Under the pieces are notes generated by a model. The model had not been told where the DNA came from, searched no databases, and saw nothing but the letters and a program-made list of their open reading frames with translations. A stretch of DNA of 64,000 nt. Origin: UBA1422 sp041859095. GTDB lineage: Bacteria > Bacillota > Clostridia > Peptostreptococcales > Anaerovoracaceae. Location: the NCBI GenBank assembly GCA_041859095.1, contig JBHEKY010000016.1, positions 98,134 to 162,133 of the forward strand, written 5' to 3'. The first letter of the stretch is position 1, and each line of letters opens with the position of its first letter. The position numbers and the translations under genes were made by a program. Shown one piece after another: positions 8,135-15,877 of this stretch.

Positions 8135-9847
8135 ATGGCATTCGACGGCCTAGTCACCGCAGCAGTGGCGTTTGAATTAAATCGGGCATGTACCCAAGGA
8201 AAAATAGAAAAAATCTACCAGCCGGAGAAAGACGAGCTGGTCTTTCACATTCATACACCCCAAGCCAATCTGAAGCTATATTTATCATGCAATCCAAGCC
8301 ATCCGGGTGTCTATCTGATTCCAGGCAGTCCTATCAATCCCCAGGAACCGGGCAGCTTTTGCATGCTGCTTCGAAAGCACCTTCTGGGTAGTCGCATCTC
8401 TTCTATCAAACAGGTTGATTCAGAAAGAATCATCGAGATTTTATTGGAAACTCGAGATGAAATGAATTTCCGGGCTAACAAAAAAATAATTATTGAAATT
8501 ATGGGAAAACACAGCAATATCATCTTGCTGGACGTGGACAAGGACCGAATGATTGATACCATCAAACGAGTGCCACTGGATATAAGCCGAGACAGGCAAC
8601 TTCTGCCAGGATTGCCCTATGAATACCCTCAGAACCAAAACAAAACCTCTTTTCGAAAAATCACTCAGTCACTGATGGATGATATTTCCGCAGACCAAGA
8701 TCCTTCAGAAGGTCTTCTGGCGAGAATACAAGGATTCTCACCTCAAATTGCAGAAGAAGTTGCAAGATTTGAAGGGAGTAGCACCCGGCGGGAGTGGATC
8801 GCTGCCTTGGTTCATAAAATAGATGCTGGCGACTTAAGCCCGCAAGTTTTTTTGGACAAAGAAAATGCGCCTCTGGATTTCTATATCATTCCGCTTCAAC
8901 GTTATAAAACCAATAAAACGGTAATCTTTGAAACGGTCAGTCAGACCATTGATTATTATTATACCAACAAAGCGTCCACAGATCGGCTTCGACAGAAAGC
9001 TACCGGTCTTCAAAAAACTGTTTCAACCGCCATCAAAAAAAATCTGCTCAAACAAAAAAGAATACGAGAGGATCTTCTCCAGGCAGAAGAGGCGGATCGA
9101 TTCCGACTCTTTGGGGAACTGTTGACGGCAAGCCTCCATGAAATTACACCGGGAACCACTTCTGTTTCCGTCGTCAACTACTATGACGGCACACAAGTTG
9201 AGATTCCTGTAGACAAGCGTCTGACCCCTGCTCAAAATGCCCAGGCATATTACAAAAAATACAACAAATCAAAGCGGGCTGTCTTGGAAAAATCCAGGAT
9301 GCTAACGGAAACCCAGGCGGAATACGACTATCTTTGTTCGGTTTTGGTTTTCTTAGACATCACCAGGGATCCTGCGGTCATGGACACCATCCGTGAGGAA
9401 TTGATGGAAACAGGTTATATGCGTGGTAAGAAAGAGCTTGCCGGAAAAGCAGGCAAGAAAAAAGGAAAGGCATTGCCTTTCCGATATTTGACTGATGATG
9501 GGTTCGTAGTTCTGGCCGGCAGAAACAACAATGAAAATGATGATATCACTTTCAAGCAGTCCCAACGGAACGATCTTTGGTTTCACACCAAAGACATTCA
9601 TGGTGCCCACGTTGTCCTTAAGGTGGAGGGCAAGGAACCAACGGAGAATGCAATCCGTCAGGCTGCAGCCATTGCTGCATTTCATAGTAAAGGGTCTGCC
9701 TCTGACAATGTACCCGTGGATTATACCCGTATTCGATATGTAAAAAAACCTCAGGGATCCAAGCCCGGCAAGTGCATTTACACCGAGCAGAAGACGCTTT
9801 ATGTTACCCCTTCAGTTCCCCAATCCATTGAATCATCCGAAGGATGA
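8135..9847 (+). CDS. rqcH: Ribosome quality control protein RqcH (NFACT family, FbpA-like)
   Basis: RqcH binds stalled 50S subunits that still carry a nascent chain and recruits tRNA-Ala to add a degradation tail. The 570-residue product has the NFACT-N domain (MAFDGLVTAA start; MGKHSNIILLD near residue 128), a central charged coiled-coil region at about residues 270-430, and an NFACT-R domain with DLWFHTKDIHGAHVVLK near residue 487. At positions 97-98, where the Bacillus subtilis protein has the Asp-Arg pair needed for tailing, this one reads Glu-Arg. A ribosome binding site AAAGGAA precedes the ATG. The last 44 bases overlap the convergent hydrolase gene. Older annotations call this family fibronectin-binding protein A. 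Confidence 0.95.
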   Translation: MAFDGLVTAAVAFELNRACTQGKIEKIYQPEKDELVFHIHTPQANLKLYLSCNPSHPGVYLIPGSPINPQEPGSFCMLLRKHLLGSRISSIKQVDSERIIEILLETRDEMNFRANKKIIIEIMGKHSNIILLDVDKDRMIDTIKRVPLDISRDRQLLPGLPYEYPQNQNKTSFRKITQSLMDDISADQDPSEGLLARIQGFSPQIAEEVARFEGSSTRREWIAALVHKIDAGDLSPQVFLDKENAPLDFYIIPLQRYKTNKTVIFETVSQTIDYYYTNKASTDRLRQKATGLQKTVSTAIKKNLLKQKRIREDLLQAEEADRFRLFGELLTASLHEITPGTTSVSVVNYYDGTQVEIPVDKRLTPAQNAQAYYKKYNKSKRAVLEKSRMLTETQAEYDYLCSVLVFLDITRDPAVMDTIREELMETGYMRGKKELAGKAGKKKGKALPFRYLTDDGFVVLAGRNNNENDDITFKQSQRNDLWFHTKDIHGAHVVLKVEGKEPTENAIRQAAAIAAFHSKGSASDNVPVDYTRIRYVKKPQGSKPGKCIYTEQKTLYVTPSVPQSIESSEG

Positions 9848-10661
9848 CTTCTTCTCCGCGGACCGTCTCGTTCCCGTTGTGTATCTCATGGAAGTAACCT
9901 TCCCAAGGAATAAAGGTGCAATTCTCTGGTATTCTTTTATAGAGTGCTTTGCTTCCGTTGATATCGCAAATCCGGTCATCGGTTCCATGCATCAATAGCC
10001 AGGGTTTTCCTTTGGATCCTCCGTTGTCTTCATGGGTTCCTGCGACAATGGCTTCTCCGATTTCCAGGCCTTCTCTTGCAGTGAGCATGGAAATTTTATC
10101 ATGGACAAGAGGATTGTCATTGTATGGTTTCACTGAGTCGGGATGACCCAGCACTTTTTCATCGATAGCCGATTTGATGGCAAATGACGGTGCAATTCGG
10201 CTAATTAGTGAAACCATCTTGCGCAACATTGGTGCCGGTGCTTCTTTTAGATGCAACCAGGGGGCCGAAATAATAAAGGCAACCGGTACGTCATTATGGT
10301 TCCCTCTACTCTTGTAATCCAACGCAATGTTCCCACCCAAACTGTGGCCATACAAAATAATTGGCACGCCGGGGTATTTGGTTTGAGCCGTTTGGATCAA
10401 AGCATCCACATCTTGTAAAATGAGTTTGCGTGGAGCGCAGTGTCCTCTGGTTCCACTGGAAAGGCCATGGCCCCGAAGGTCCATTGAAACCGATGCGATG
10501 TTGGCTTTCGTCAGATACTCATTCATTCGATTATATCGCCCTGCTAATTCGCCCAAGCCATGAATGATACATAGTACATATTCCGGGTTGTTTAAGTCCC
10601 AGGAATATCCGATGGTTTTCACGTTGCTTTCTTTGTTGATTAACTCAAAATTACGAAACAT
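9804..10661 (-). CDS. Alpha/beta hydrolase, monoacylglycerol lipase/lysophospholipase-like
   Basis: The 285-residue product has the layout of the Hydrolase_4 (serine aminopeptidase, S33) group: HGLGE at about residue 36 for the oxyanion region, the nucleophile elbow GHSLGG near residue 106, the acid in HGTDDRICD near 230 and a late His in YFHEIHN near 260. Related enzymes split monoacylglycerols or lysophospholipids in the cytoplasm; the actual substrate is unknown. The ATG at 10661 is chosen because AAGGAA lies nine bases before it; a GTG nine bases upstream abuts that site. It converges on and overlaps rqcH by 44 bases. Confidence 0.9.
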   Translation of the reverse strand: MFRNFELINKESNVKTIGYSWDLNNPEYVLCIIHGLGELAGRYNRMNEYLTKANIASVSMDLRGHGLSSGTRGHCAPRKLILQDVDALIQTAQTKYPGVPIILYGHSLGGNIALDYKSRGNHNDVPVAFIISAPWLHLKEAPAPMLRKMVSLISRIAPSFAIKSAIDEKVLGHPDSVKPYNDNPLVHDKISMLTAREGLEIGEAIVAGTHEDNGGSKGKPWLLMHGTDDRICDINGSKALYKRIPENCTFIPWEGYFHEIHNGNETVRGEEVILRMIQWIGELKG

Positions 10662-10699
10662 GGCAGTCACTTCCTTTCAGTTTTCTTATGCTTACCGCC

Positions 10700-10738
10700 T
10701 CAAACGGCCTTTCAGCCGTTTTATTTGACGTTTCAGCG
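10700..10738. other. Short inverted repeats upstream of the hydrolase gene
   Basis: AACGGC and GCCGTT flank a short loop near 10705-10721, and a related copy containing TTTCAGCGGC follows a few bases later. T-rich runs lie on the plus-strand side. They may be a weak terminator for plus-strand read-through or a leader structure for the hydrolase mRNA; the sequence does not decide. Confidence 0.3.
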
Positions 10739-10756
10739 GCTTTATTTTTTTTCGTA

Positions 10757-10784
10757 TTGTGCTAATTGATTATTTGGTTATAAT
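10757..10784 (+). promoter_or_regulatory. Promoter of the 43-residue zinc-ribbon gene
   Basis: TTGTGC (10757-10762) and TATAAT (10779-10784) are 16 bases apart, predicting a transcription start near 10791 and a leader of about 55 bases. Confidence 0.6.
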
Positions 10785-10846
10785 TGTATTTAGCCCCCCA
10801 AGGCGAAAAAACTGATTTGTACAAATAATTAAAAAGGAGGCATAAG

Positions 10847-10978
10847 ATGAAACACAGATGCACCATATGCAATCACTATTATGAAACATTTTCGTATAGA
10901 GAAGGCTATATCTGTGAAGAATGCCTGGATTCAATCAAATCTCTAGGAATCCAGGATTCGGAATTTGATGCCTGGTAA
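10847..10978 (+). CDS. Small zinc-ribbon protein, 43 residues
   Basis: A 43-codon frame starts with MKHRCTICNHYY behind a perfect AAAAAGGAGG site seven bases from the ATG. It has two CxxC pairs, at residues 5-8 and 23-26 (CTIC and CEEC), the arrangement of a rubredoxin-like or zinc-ribbon knuckle, separated by an aromatic stretch with YREGY. The C-terminus is acidic (DSEFDAW). A promoter lies upstream and a strong intrinsic terminator downstream, so it forms its own short transcript between two minus-strand genes. I do not recognise a named family. It could bind zinc or iron, or act as a small protein partner; function is unknown. The full set of expression signals makes a real gene likely despite the length. 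Confidence 0.75.
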   Translation: MKHRCTICNHYYETFSYREGYICEECLDSIKSLGIQDSEFDAW

Positions 10979-11065
10979 CCAGTGCAAATAAGCAAGCTAA
11001 TCCTTTCACTCCAAAAAGCGCATTCCCAATACAAAATCTAAATAATTATTGAACAAATCAAGTTT

Positions 11066-11097
11066 CTAGGGTCGCAACAGCGGCCCTAGTTTTTTTA
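11066..11097 (+). terminator. Terminator after the zinc-ribbon gene
   Basis: CTAGGGTCGC (11066-11075) pairs with GCGGCCCTAG (11080-11089) with one mismatch, followed by seven T on the plus strand. The T run touches the end of the convergent flavin reductase gene. Confidence 0.8.
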
Positions 11098-11706
11098 TTT
11101 TGCAGCTTTCCTACGTTTGGCCGATTCAATACGCTTCTTCGTTTTGGGCTTCATCACCGAATAACCAAAACGTCCCAGCGGTTTGGCTTGGAGCCCATAG
11201 TAAAAGCCGTGATTATAACAGATCAAACCCATCTTGCCAAAATCCAGTTTTCCCATAGCATCCAAGTATTTTTCTTCCACATGGACACCCACAATCTCTG
11301 CGACAAACATGTCATGGGAAGGATATTCTCTGACTTCACGCACAATGCATTCCAGATTTACAGGGGCCTCCAAAATCATGGGACATGCCACAGAATCCCC
11401 TGACACCGGAGTGAGGTGCTGGGTTTGGAATTTATCCACATCTTTTCCGCTTTTGACCCCACAATAATCCATGGCAAACGTCATCTCTTCTGATGGCAGA
11501 TTAATCACAAATTCACCGCTTTGCTCAATCATTTGATGAGAATAGCGGGATTTCCGGACAGAGACATAGGTCATGGGCGGTTCCGAATTGACGATTCCTG
11601 TCCATGCGATTGTAATAATGTTGCGGATACCATCCATGGTGCCACACGAAACCAGCACAGTGGGTACCGGATTCAACATGGTGCCAGGTTTAAATTGCTT
11701 TTTCAT
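11095..11706 (-). CDS. Flavin reductase family protein (flavoredoxin-like)
   Basis: The 203-residue product has the FMN-binding split-barrel layout of the flavin_Reduct domain: N-terminal TMLNPVPTVLVSCG, then NIITIAWTGIVNSEPPMTYVSVRKSRYSHQ, which carries the flavin phosphate contacts in the family, then EFVINLPSEE. A C-terminal extension of about 20 residues is very basic (KPKTKKRIESAKRRKAAK), which is unusual and may be a nucleic-acid or membrane-surface contact. Relatives are flavoredoxins and flavin:NAD(P)H oxidoreductases of anaerobes. It is the last gene of the ylxM operon, ten bases after rluD. Confidence 0.85.
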   Translation of the reverse strand: MKKQFKPGTMLNPVPTVLVSCGTMDGIRNIITIAWTGIVNSEPPMTYVSVRKSRYSHQMIEQSGEFVINLPSEEMTFAMDYCGVKSGKDVDKFQTQHLTPVSGDSVACPMILEAPVNLECIVREVREYPSHDMFVAEIVGVHVEEKYLDAMGKLDFGKMGLICYNHGFYYGLQAKPLGRFGYSVMKPKTKKRIESAKRRKAAK

Positions 11707-11716
11707 TTTTCCCTCT

Positions 11717-12646
11717 TTATTGGTTTCTAAGTTTTGTCAGCACCTTCTGAAATTCTTCCGGAAGCGAGCTTTCAAACTCCATATATTCCTCAGTCCTAGG
11801 ATGAACAAATCCCAACAGGTAAGCATGCAACAACTGGCCGTCTATAGCGAATGGGTTTTTCTTCGGGCCATAGACATAATCTCCCAGCAAAGGATGTCCC
11901 TTAAAAGCCATATGAACGCGAATTTGGTGTGTTCGACCCGTTTCTAATCTCGCTTCGACTAGATTGTATTTTCCCATTCTTTCGATTACTTTATAATTTG
12001 TGATGGCTTCCTTTGAGTGCAAATCTGTCACCTTTTGTCTTAGCCGATTGGCAGGATCACGACCAATAGGCGCATCGATTCTGCCTTGATCTTCAGAAAA
12101 ATTGTTGTACACAATCGCCAGGTAACCTCTTGTTATGGTATGTGCTGCCAGTTGACCTGCCAGTGAATGATGGGACAAATCGTTTTTTGCCACCATCAAA
12201 AGTCCGGTGGTATCTTTGTCAATTCGGTGTACAATTCCCGGTCGGATGACACCGTTTATGGTAGAAAGTTGATCCTTGCAGTGGAACAAAATACCATTCA
12301 CCAAGGTTCCTGACAGATTTCCGGGTGCAGGGTGCACGACCATCCCCTTGGGTTTGTCTATCACCAACAAGTCATCATCCTCATAAACAATTTTTAAATT
12401 TAGGTTTTCGGGTAGCACATTTAGTGTTTCCGGTTCTGGCAGATTTACAATCAGGATATCATCTTTTTTTACTAAGTACTTTTTGGAAAAGCAGGTAGCT
12501 CCATTGACCGAAACCATACCCATTTCAACTAATTTTTGTAGGTAGGTTCTTGAAGTTTCTGGCAATGTAAAAGAAAGGGCCTTGTCTAATCTGGCCCCCT
12601 CGATTTCGTCGTCTATTGTAATCGAAATGATATTAGGATTCTCCAT
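11717..12646 (-). CDS. rluD: Pseudouridine synthase, RluA/RluD family
   Basis: RluD-type enzymes convert uridines in 23S rRNA to pseudouridine. The 309-residue product has an N-terminal S4 RNA-binding domain (EGARLDKALSF, VSVNG near residue 45) and a catalytic domain with HRIDKDTTGLLMVAKN near residue 137, where the Asp is the nucleophile, and ARLETGRTHQIRVH further on. The ATG at 12646 overlaps the lspA stop by 14 bases and has GGGAAG just before it. The position directly after lspA is conserved in Firmicutes (ylyB). Which uridines it modifies cannot be told from the sequence. Confidence 0.93.
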   Translation of the reverse strand: MENPNIISITIDDEIEGARLDKALSFTLPETSRTYLQKLVEMGMVSVNGATCFSKKYLVKKDDILIVNLPEPETLNVLPENLNLKIVYEDDDLLVIDKPKGMVVHPAPGNLSGTLVNGILFHCKDQLSTINGVIRPGIVHRIDKDTTGLLMVAKNDLSHHSLAGQLAAHTITRGYLAIVYNNFSEDQGRIDAPIGRDPANRLRQKVTDLHSKEAITNYKVIERMGKYNLVEARLETGRTHQIRVHMAFKGHPLLGDYVYGPKKNPFAIDGQLLHAYLLGFVHPRTEEYMEFESSLPEEFQKVLTKLRNQ

Positions 12647-13097
12647 GCTGCTTCCCATCAACAAAAATCAAATAGATAAACAGTAGCCCGCAGCCGACAC
12701 AGATAAAAATGTCAGCAACATTGAAAACCGGTATGATGTGGATATCTAAATAATCCACAACATAACCTTTTGAGATGCGGTCAATCAGATTACCCAATCC
12801 ACCACCGATTACCATGGCAATGGCAATCATCAATAGGATGTTGTTTTTTTTGTGCGTCATACCAATATATACCAATCCGGCAAACATGATCAACCCCGGC
12901 ATAACAATCAATAGGATTGGCATCTGGCTGAACAGATTATATGCTGCACCATTATTGCGAATATGTGTAATGTCAAAAATCTCAGGGATGACCGATATTT
13001 TTTTGAAGAGGTCAACCTGGTTTATGATGAAAACTTTGACAATTTGATCCAAACAGGTAATGAGTGCAACAATCAGATAGTATAGTATCAGCTTCAT
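12633..13097 (-). CDS. lspA: Lipoprotein signal peptidase (signal peptidase II)
   Basis: This membrane aspartyl protease removes signal peptides from lipid-modified prolipoproteins. The 154-residue product has four hydrophobic segments and the conserved boxes: DQIVKVFI in helix 1, NNGAAYNLF, GGGLGNLIDRI with one catalytic Asp, and FNVADIFICVG with the other. Length is normal. It is followed with overlap by rluD, the usual partner. At least one client lipoprotein class is suggested in the window by the BMP-type binding protein at the right edge. Confidence 0.97.
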   Translation of the reverse strand: MKLILYYLIVALITCLDQIVKVFIINQVDLFKKISVIPEIFDITHIRNNGAAYNLFSQMPILLIVMPGLIMFAGLVYIGMTHKKNNILLMIAIAMVIGGGLGNLIDRISKGYVVDYLDIHIIPVFNVADIFICVGCGLLFIYLIFVDGKQHGES

Positions 13098-13100
13098 CCC

Positions 13101-13694
13101 TTATTTCACCTTCATAATGGTCTTTCTGTCAAAGGATTTACCGTGTGCAATGTCCATTTCGAATTCCTCTATGGATATTCCTCGGTTTACTGTTTCTGAT
13201 TTGTCCATTGTTAATTCAAGAGATGCTTTTGCGGCATATTCCGGGAATAGTCCAGATGTCAAGGATTCAACCCTTGTCAATTCTGTTTCTAATAATTGCT
13301 GGTAACGATCCCGGAAGTTATTATAGCTTTTTTTGAGGGTTTTATGTTCCGCATCAATGCGGGCCGCTGCCTCTCTCGCCTCTCGGACAATCAACTCTGC
13401 ATCCATCTCAGCGTTTTTTAGTAGAATTTCCGCACGCTTTTCAGCGCTGACTGAAATGTCATTCATTAGCACTTTGGCAGCTTGCAGCGTTTCTATCACG
13501 GAGCTTTCTGATCCCTTGTTCTTTGACTGCTCCAATTCCAGCGTTGCAACCTCAGCCTTCAGCCGGACGTTCTCTTTAATTAGTTTTTCGAAATCCAAAG
13601 TAATTAAGTCTAGGAATTTATCTACTTCCTCTTCCTTATATCCTCGGACACCTTTGGGAAAATCTTTTTCCTGTATTTCTGCTGGCGTAATCAT
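13101..13694 (-). CDS. divIVA: DivIVA-domain cell division protein
   Basis: DivIVA binds curved membrane at poles and septa and recruits division or wall-growth factors. The 197-residue product has the N-terminal lipid-binding motif with FPKGVRGYKEEEVDKFLD near residues 12-29, followed by a long coiled coil (heptad-rich, about residues 30-150) and a polar C-terminus. The ATG at 13694 follows GGAGG by five bases; that site lies across the sepF stop. Its place after sepF and before lspA is the standard Firmicutes order. Confidence 0.95.
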   Translation of the reverse strand: MITPAEIQEKDFPKGVRGYKEEEVDKFLDLITLDFEKLIKENVRLKAEVATLELEQSKNKGSESSVIETLQAAKVLMNDISVSAEKRAEILLKNAEMDAELIVREAREAAARIDAEHKTLKKSYNNFRDRYQQLLETELTRVESLTSGLFPEYAAKASLELTMDKSETVNRGISIEEFEMDIAHGKSFDRKTIMKVK

Positions 13695-13696
13695 TG

Positions 13697-14173
13697 CTAC
13701 CTCCATGAATCCTTACTATTACTATTAAAATCAAACCCTTTGTTTTCGTTGCTTCCAGTAATGTCTACATTCTCAGGTGCGAAAACAAAGATGTTATTGG
13801 CTACTTTTTGAACGTTTCCATTCAATGCGTAAGTGGCTCCGCTCAAGAAGTCAAAGATTTTTCTGGCGGATTCTGATTCGATTTTTTCAAGATTGATAAT
13901 CACAGGGCGTCGTGATTTTAAGGAATCAACTAGTTTGGGGCATTCTTCAAAGCTCTGTGGCTCAATGACTACCAGTTTAAACGGGCTTGTTGTCCTTGCC
14001 TGCATTGAGGTGAATTTTTCCTTCGTCTCTCCTCTGGATCTTGAGACTGCATATTTGGAATCCATTCCTTTTCTTTCAGATGTCTCTTCTCCTGAAGAAA
14101 TATCATCTTCAAATTCTTCTTCTTCGATTTCCTCGATACCCATTAAGTCTTTGAATTTTTTAACAATGCTCAT
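13697..14173 (-). CDS. sepF: Cell division protein SepF
   Basis: SepF polymerises into rings that bundle FtsZ and anchor it to the membrane. The 158-residue product has a short amphipathic N-terminus (MSIVKKFKDLMGI), an acidic linker rich in Glu and Ser up to about residue 65, and the DUF552 core with FEECPKLVDSLKSRRPVIINL and GATYALNGNVQKVANNIFVFAP. It lies between yggS and divIVA as in Bacillus (ylmE-ylmF-ylmH-divIVA), but the S4-domain gene ylmH and the ylmG membrane protein gene are missing. Confidence 0.96.
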   Translation of the reverse strand: MSIVKKFKDLMGIEEIEEEEFEDDISSGEETSERKGMDSKYAVSRSRGETKEKFTSMQARTTSPFKLVVIEPQSFEECPKLVDSLKSRRPVIINLEKIESESARKIFDFLSGATYALNGNVQKVANNIFVFAPENVDITGSNENKGFDFNSNSKDSWR

Positions 14174-14193
14174 GTTTTCCTCCTTTGGTGCGG

Positions 14194-14853
14194 TTAATAA
14201 TTTCGGGTGCCAAATATTGCACTTCCCACCCTGACTAGATTAGCTCCTTCTTCAATGGCCACTTCATAGTCATTGGACATTCCCATCGACAGGACTTGGA
14301 AATCCAGCCTTGGGTGATTGATACTTTTCAGTTGGTTGAATTGCCGCCTGACATCCGAAAAATATTCTCTGACATTTTGAGGATCGTCAAACGGTGCGAT
14401 AAACATTAGCCCCTTGATAATCAATTGGGGACATTGCTCCAATATATCCGTGATAAGCTCTTTGGTATCCCCCGATGGAATGCCGAATTTGCTTTCTTCT
14501 TCTGCTGCGTTCACCTGGATTAGGATTTGCATCATAATTTCCGCCTGAGCGGCTCGTTTATTTATTTCGTAAGCTAGATGGAATGAATCCACAGAGTGTA
14601 TCATGAAAACCTTGTCAATGATTTGTTTCACTTTGTTTGTCTGCAGATGCCCTATCAAATGCCAGCGAACAGGGGACACTCTTTCATATTTTTCTAGAAT
14701 TTCCTGAACTTTATTCTCACCGATATCAGTCACGCCAAGTTGAATTGCCTCGTTGATTTCATCAACACTTCTTGTTTTTGTTACAGCCACCAGTAATACT
14801 CCTTCAGGAATTTTTTTTCTGATGTCTTCTAGATTTTGTTTTATATCACTCAT
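14194..14853 (-). CDS. yggS: YggS family pyridoxal phosphate-binding protein
   Basis: This cytoplasmic protein binds PLP without a known catalytic reaction and keeps free PLP and amino acid pools in balance. The 219-residue product folds as the alanine racemase-type barrel: LVAVTKTRSVDEINEA carries the PLP lysine near residue 26, then IGENKVQE, WHLIGHLQTNK near residue 67, and the C-terminal LSMGMSNDYEVAIEEGANLVRVGSAIFG block. It is three bases after the HlyD-like gene and directly upstream of sepF, the common arrangement. Confidence 0.96.
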   Translation of the reverse strand: MSDIKQNLEDIRKKIPEGVLLVAVTKTRSVDEINEAIQLGVTDIGENKVQEILEKYERVSPVRWHLIGHLQTNKVKQIIDKVFMIHSVDSFHLAYEINKRAAQAEIMMQILIQVNAAEEESKFGIPSGDTKELITDILEQCPQLIIKGLMFIAPFDDPQNVREYFSDVRRQFNQLKSINHPRLDFQVLSMGMSNDYEVAIEEGANLVRVGSAIFGTRNY

Positions 14854-14855
14854 TC

Positions 14856-15857
14856 TTATTGATCAGCCTCCGGTTTCTTCAATACTTCGTCGTAAACATT
14901 AACCGTATCTACAGGCTGCCCCTCCTCATTGTAAAAAACATCTTCAAGAACTAGGGTTTTCTCACCATCGGTTGCAATGGTGCGAATTGGTTTGAAAACA
15001 AAATCCCCAATTGTGTTTTTTATGTACACCCCTGCGATACCATCTTTGGTGGTTAAAGAACTATTACTGATTAAGAGTCCTCGTTGATCTACCAGCTGAA
15101 CTCTTGCCTGGACTTTTCTCTGCCCGGCAAAGCTCTTATAATAGCGGTTCGTAGTTAAGATAACCATAAACTTGTCTTCATCAGGTATCAATTTCATAAC
15201 CGTAGCACGTACGTCACCGTCCGGTAGAATTACTGATACGGTAGCATCCGTCTGGAATTTCGTCGCTTCTTTTTTGCTAGTCCAAAATACCATATTCCAA
15301 TTTGAATTGTCGGAAATTTTGTATAAGGGTTCGCCTTTCAAAGTGTATTTGCGCGTTACATCTTGGCTCTTTATCGACATCCCAGACACTTCTTGATACG
15401 TCAAATCTTCTATGGTGTTTGTCGTAAAGATTGCTTCGTATCCGTCCAAATTTGTGCTAAAAATACCTCTGGAAGCAGCAGCAAAAGTTGTATCTGCAAC
15501 CAAATTATCTCCTAGTCTTGATAGTAGCGCTTTGAAGTCGGATTTCTTCATCATGTCTGTTTCTTCTTCGTCAGTGATTGATGAATCCTTGGAAAAAGTT
15601 AGGATGGTTGCTCCTTTTTTTACAAGGGCGCCCTCTTCAAAGTTGTATTTGATATCCCCCGAATCCGATGCGCAATAAACGGTTTCGTTTCTAACAATAT
15701 AGCATACTACCTCTTGCTCTACCTTGATTTCTCCATACTTGAGAATCTCGGTTCTGGTCAATGCCCCCGTCAGAAACGGTACAATCTCAATCACAACATA
15801 TAGTGTCAGAAGGGCTATGATAAATATATATATAGTTCTTTTTTTGGGTTTTGGCAT
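14856..15857 (-). CDS. HlyD-like membrane-anchored protein
   Basis: The 333-residue product has a single N-terminal membrane segment (about residues 9-30, IYIFIIALLTLYVVIEIV) and a large outside part. Residues about 45-75 (EQEVVCYIVRNETVYCASDSGDIKY then EGALVKKGATILTF) look like the biotinyl-lipoyl half-motif of HlyD adaptors, and the second half near residue 180-230 has the beta-barrel-like continuation. No partner ABC or outer-membrane component is adjacent. Proteins of this kind sit next to yggS-sepF in many Clostridia and are named only as HlyD family; a link to division or wall growth is inference from position. ATG at 15857 is chosen over a GTG six bases upstream that touches the GGAGG site. 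Confidence 0.75.
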   Translation of the reverse strand: MPKPKKRTIYIFIIALLTLYVVIEIVPFLTGALTRTEILKYGEIKVEQEVVCYIVRNETVYCASDSGDIKYNFEEGALVKKGATILTFSKDSSITDEEETDMMKKSDFKALLSRLGDNLVADTTFAAASRGIFSTNLDGYEAIFTTNTIEDLTYQEVSGMSIKSQDVTRKYTLKGEPLYKISDNSNWNMVFWTSKKEATKFQTDATVSVILPDGDVRATVMKLIPDEDKFMVILTTNRYYKSFAGQRKVQARVQLVDQRGLLISNSSLTTKDGIAGVYIKNTIGDFVFKPIRTIATDGEKTLVLEDVFYNEEGQPVDTVNVYDEVLKKPEADQ

Positions 15858-15877
15858 AATCACCCTCCAAGCCTATT

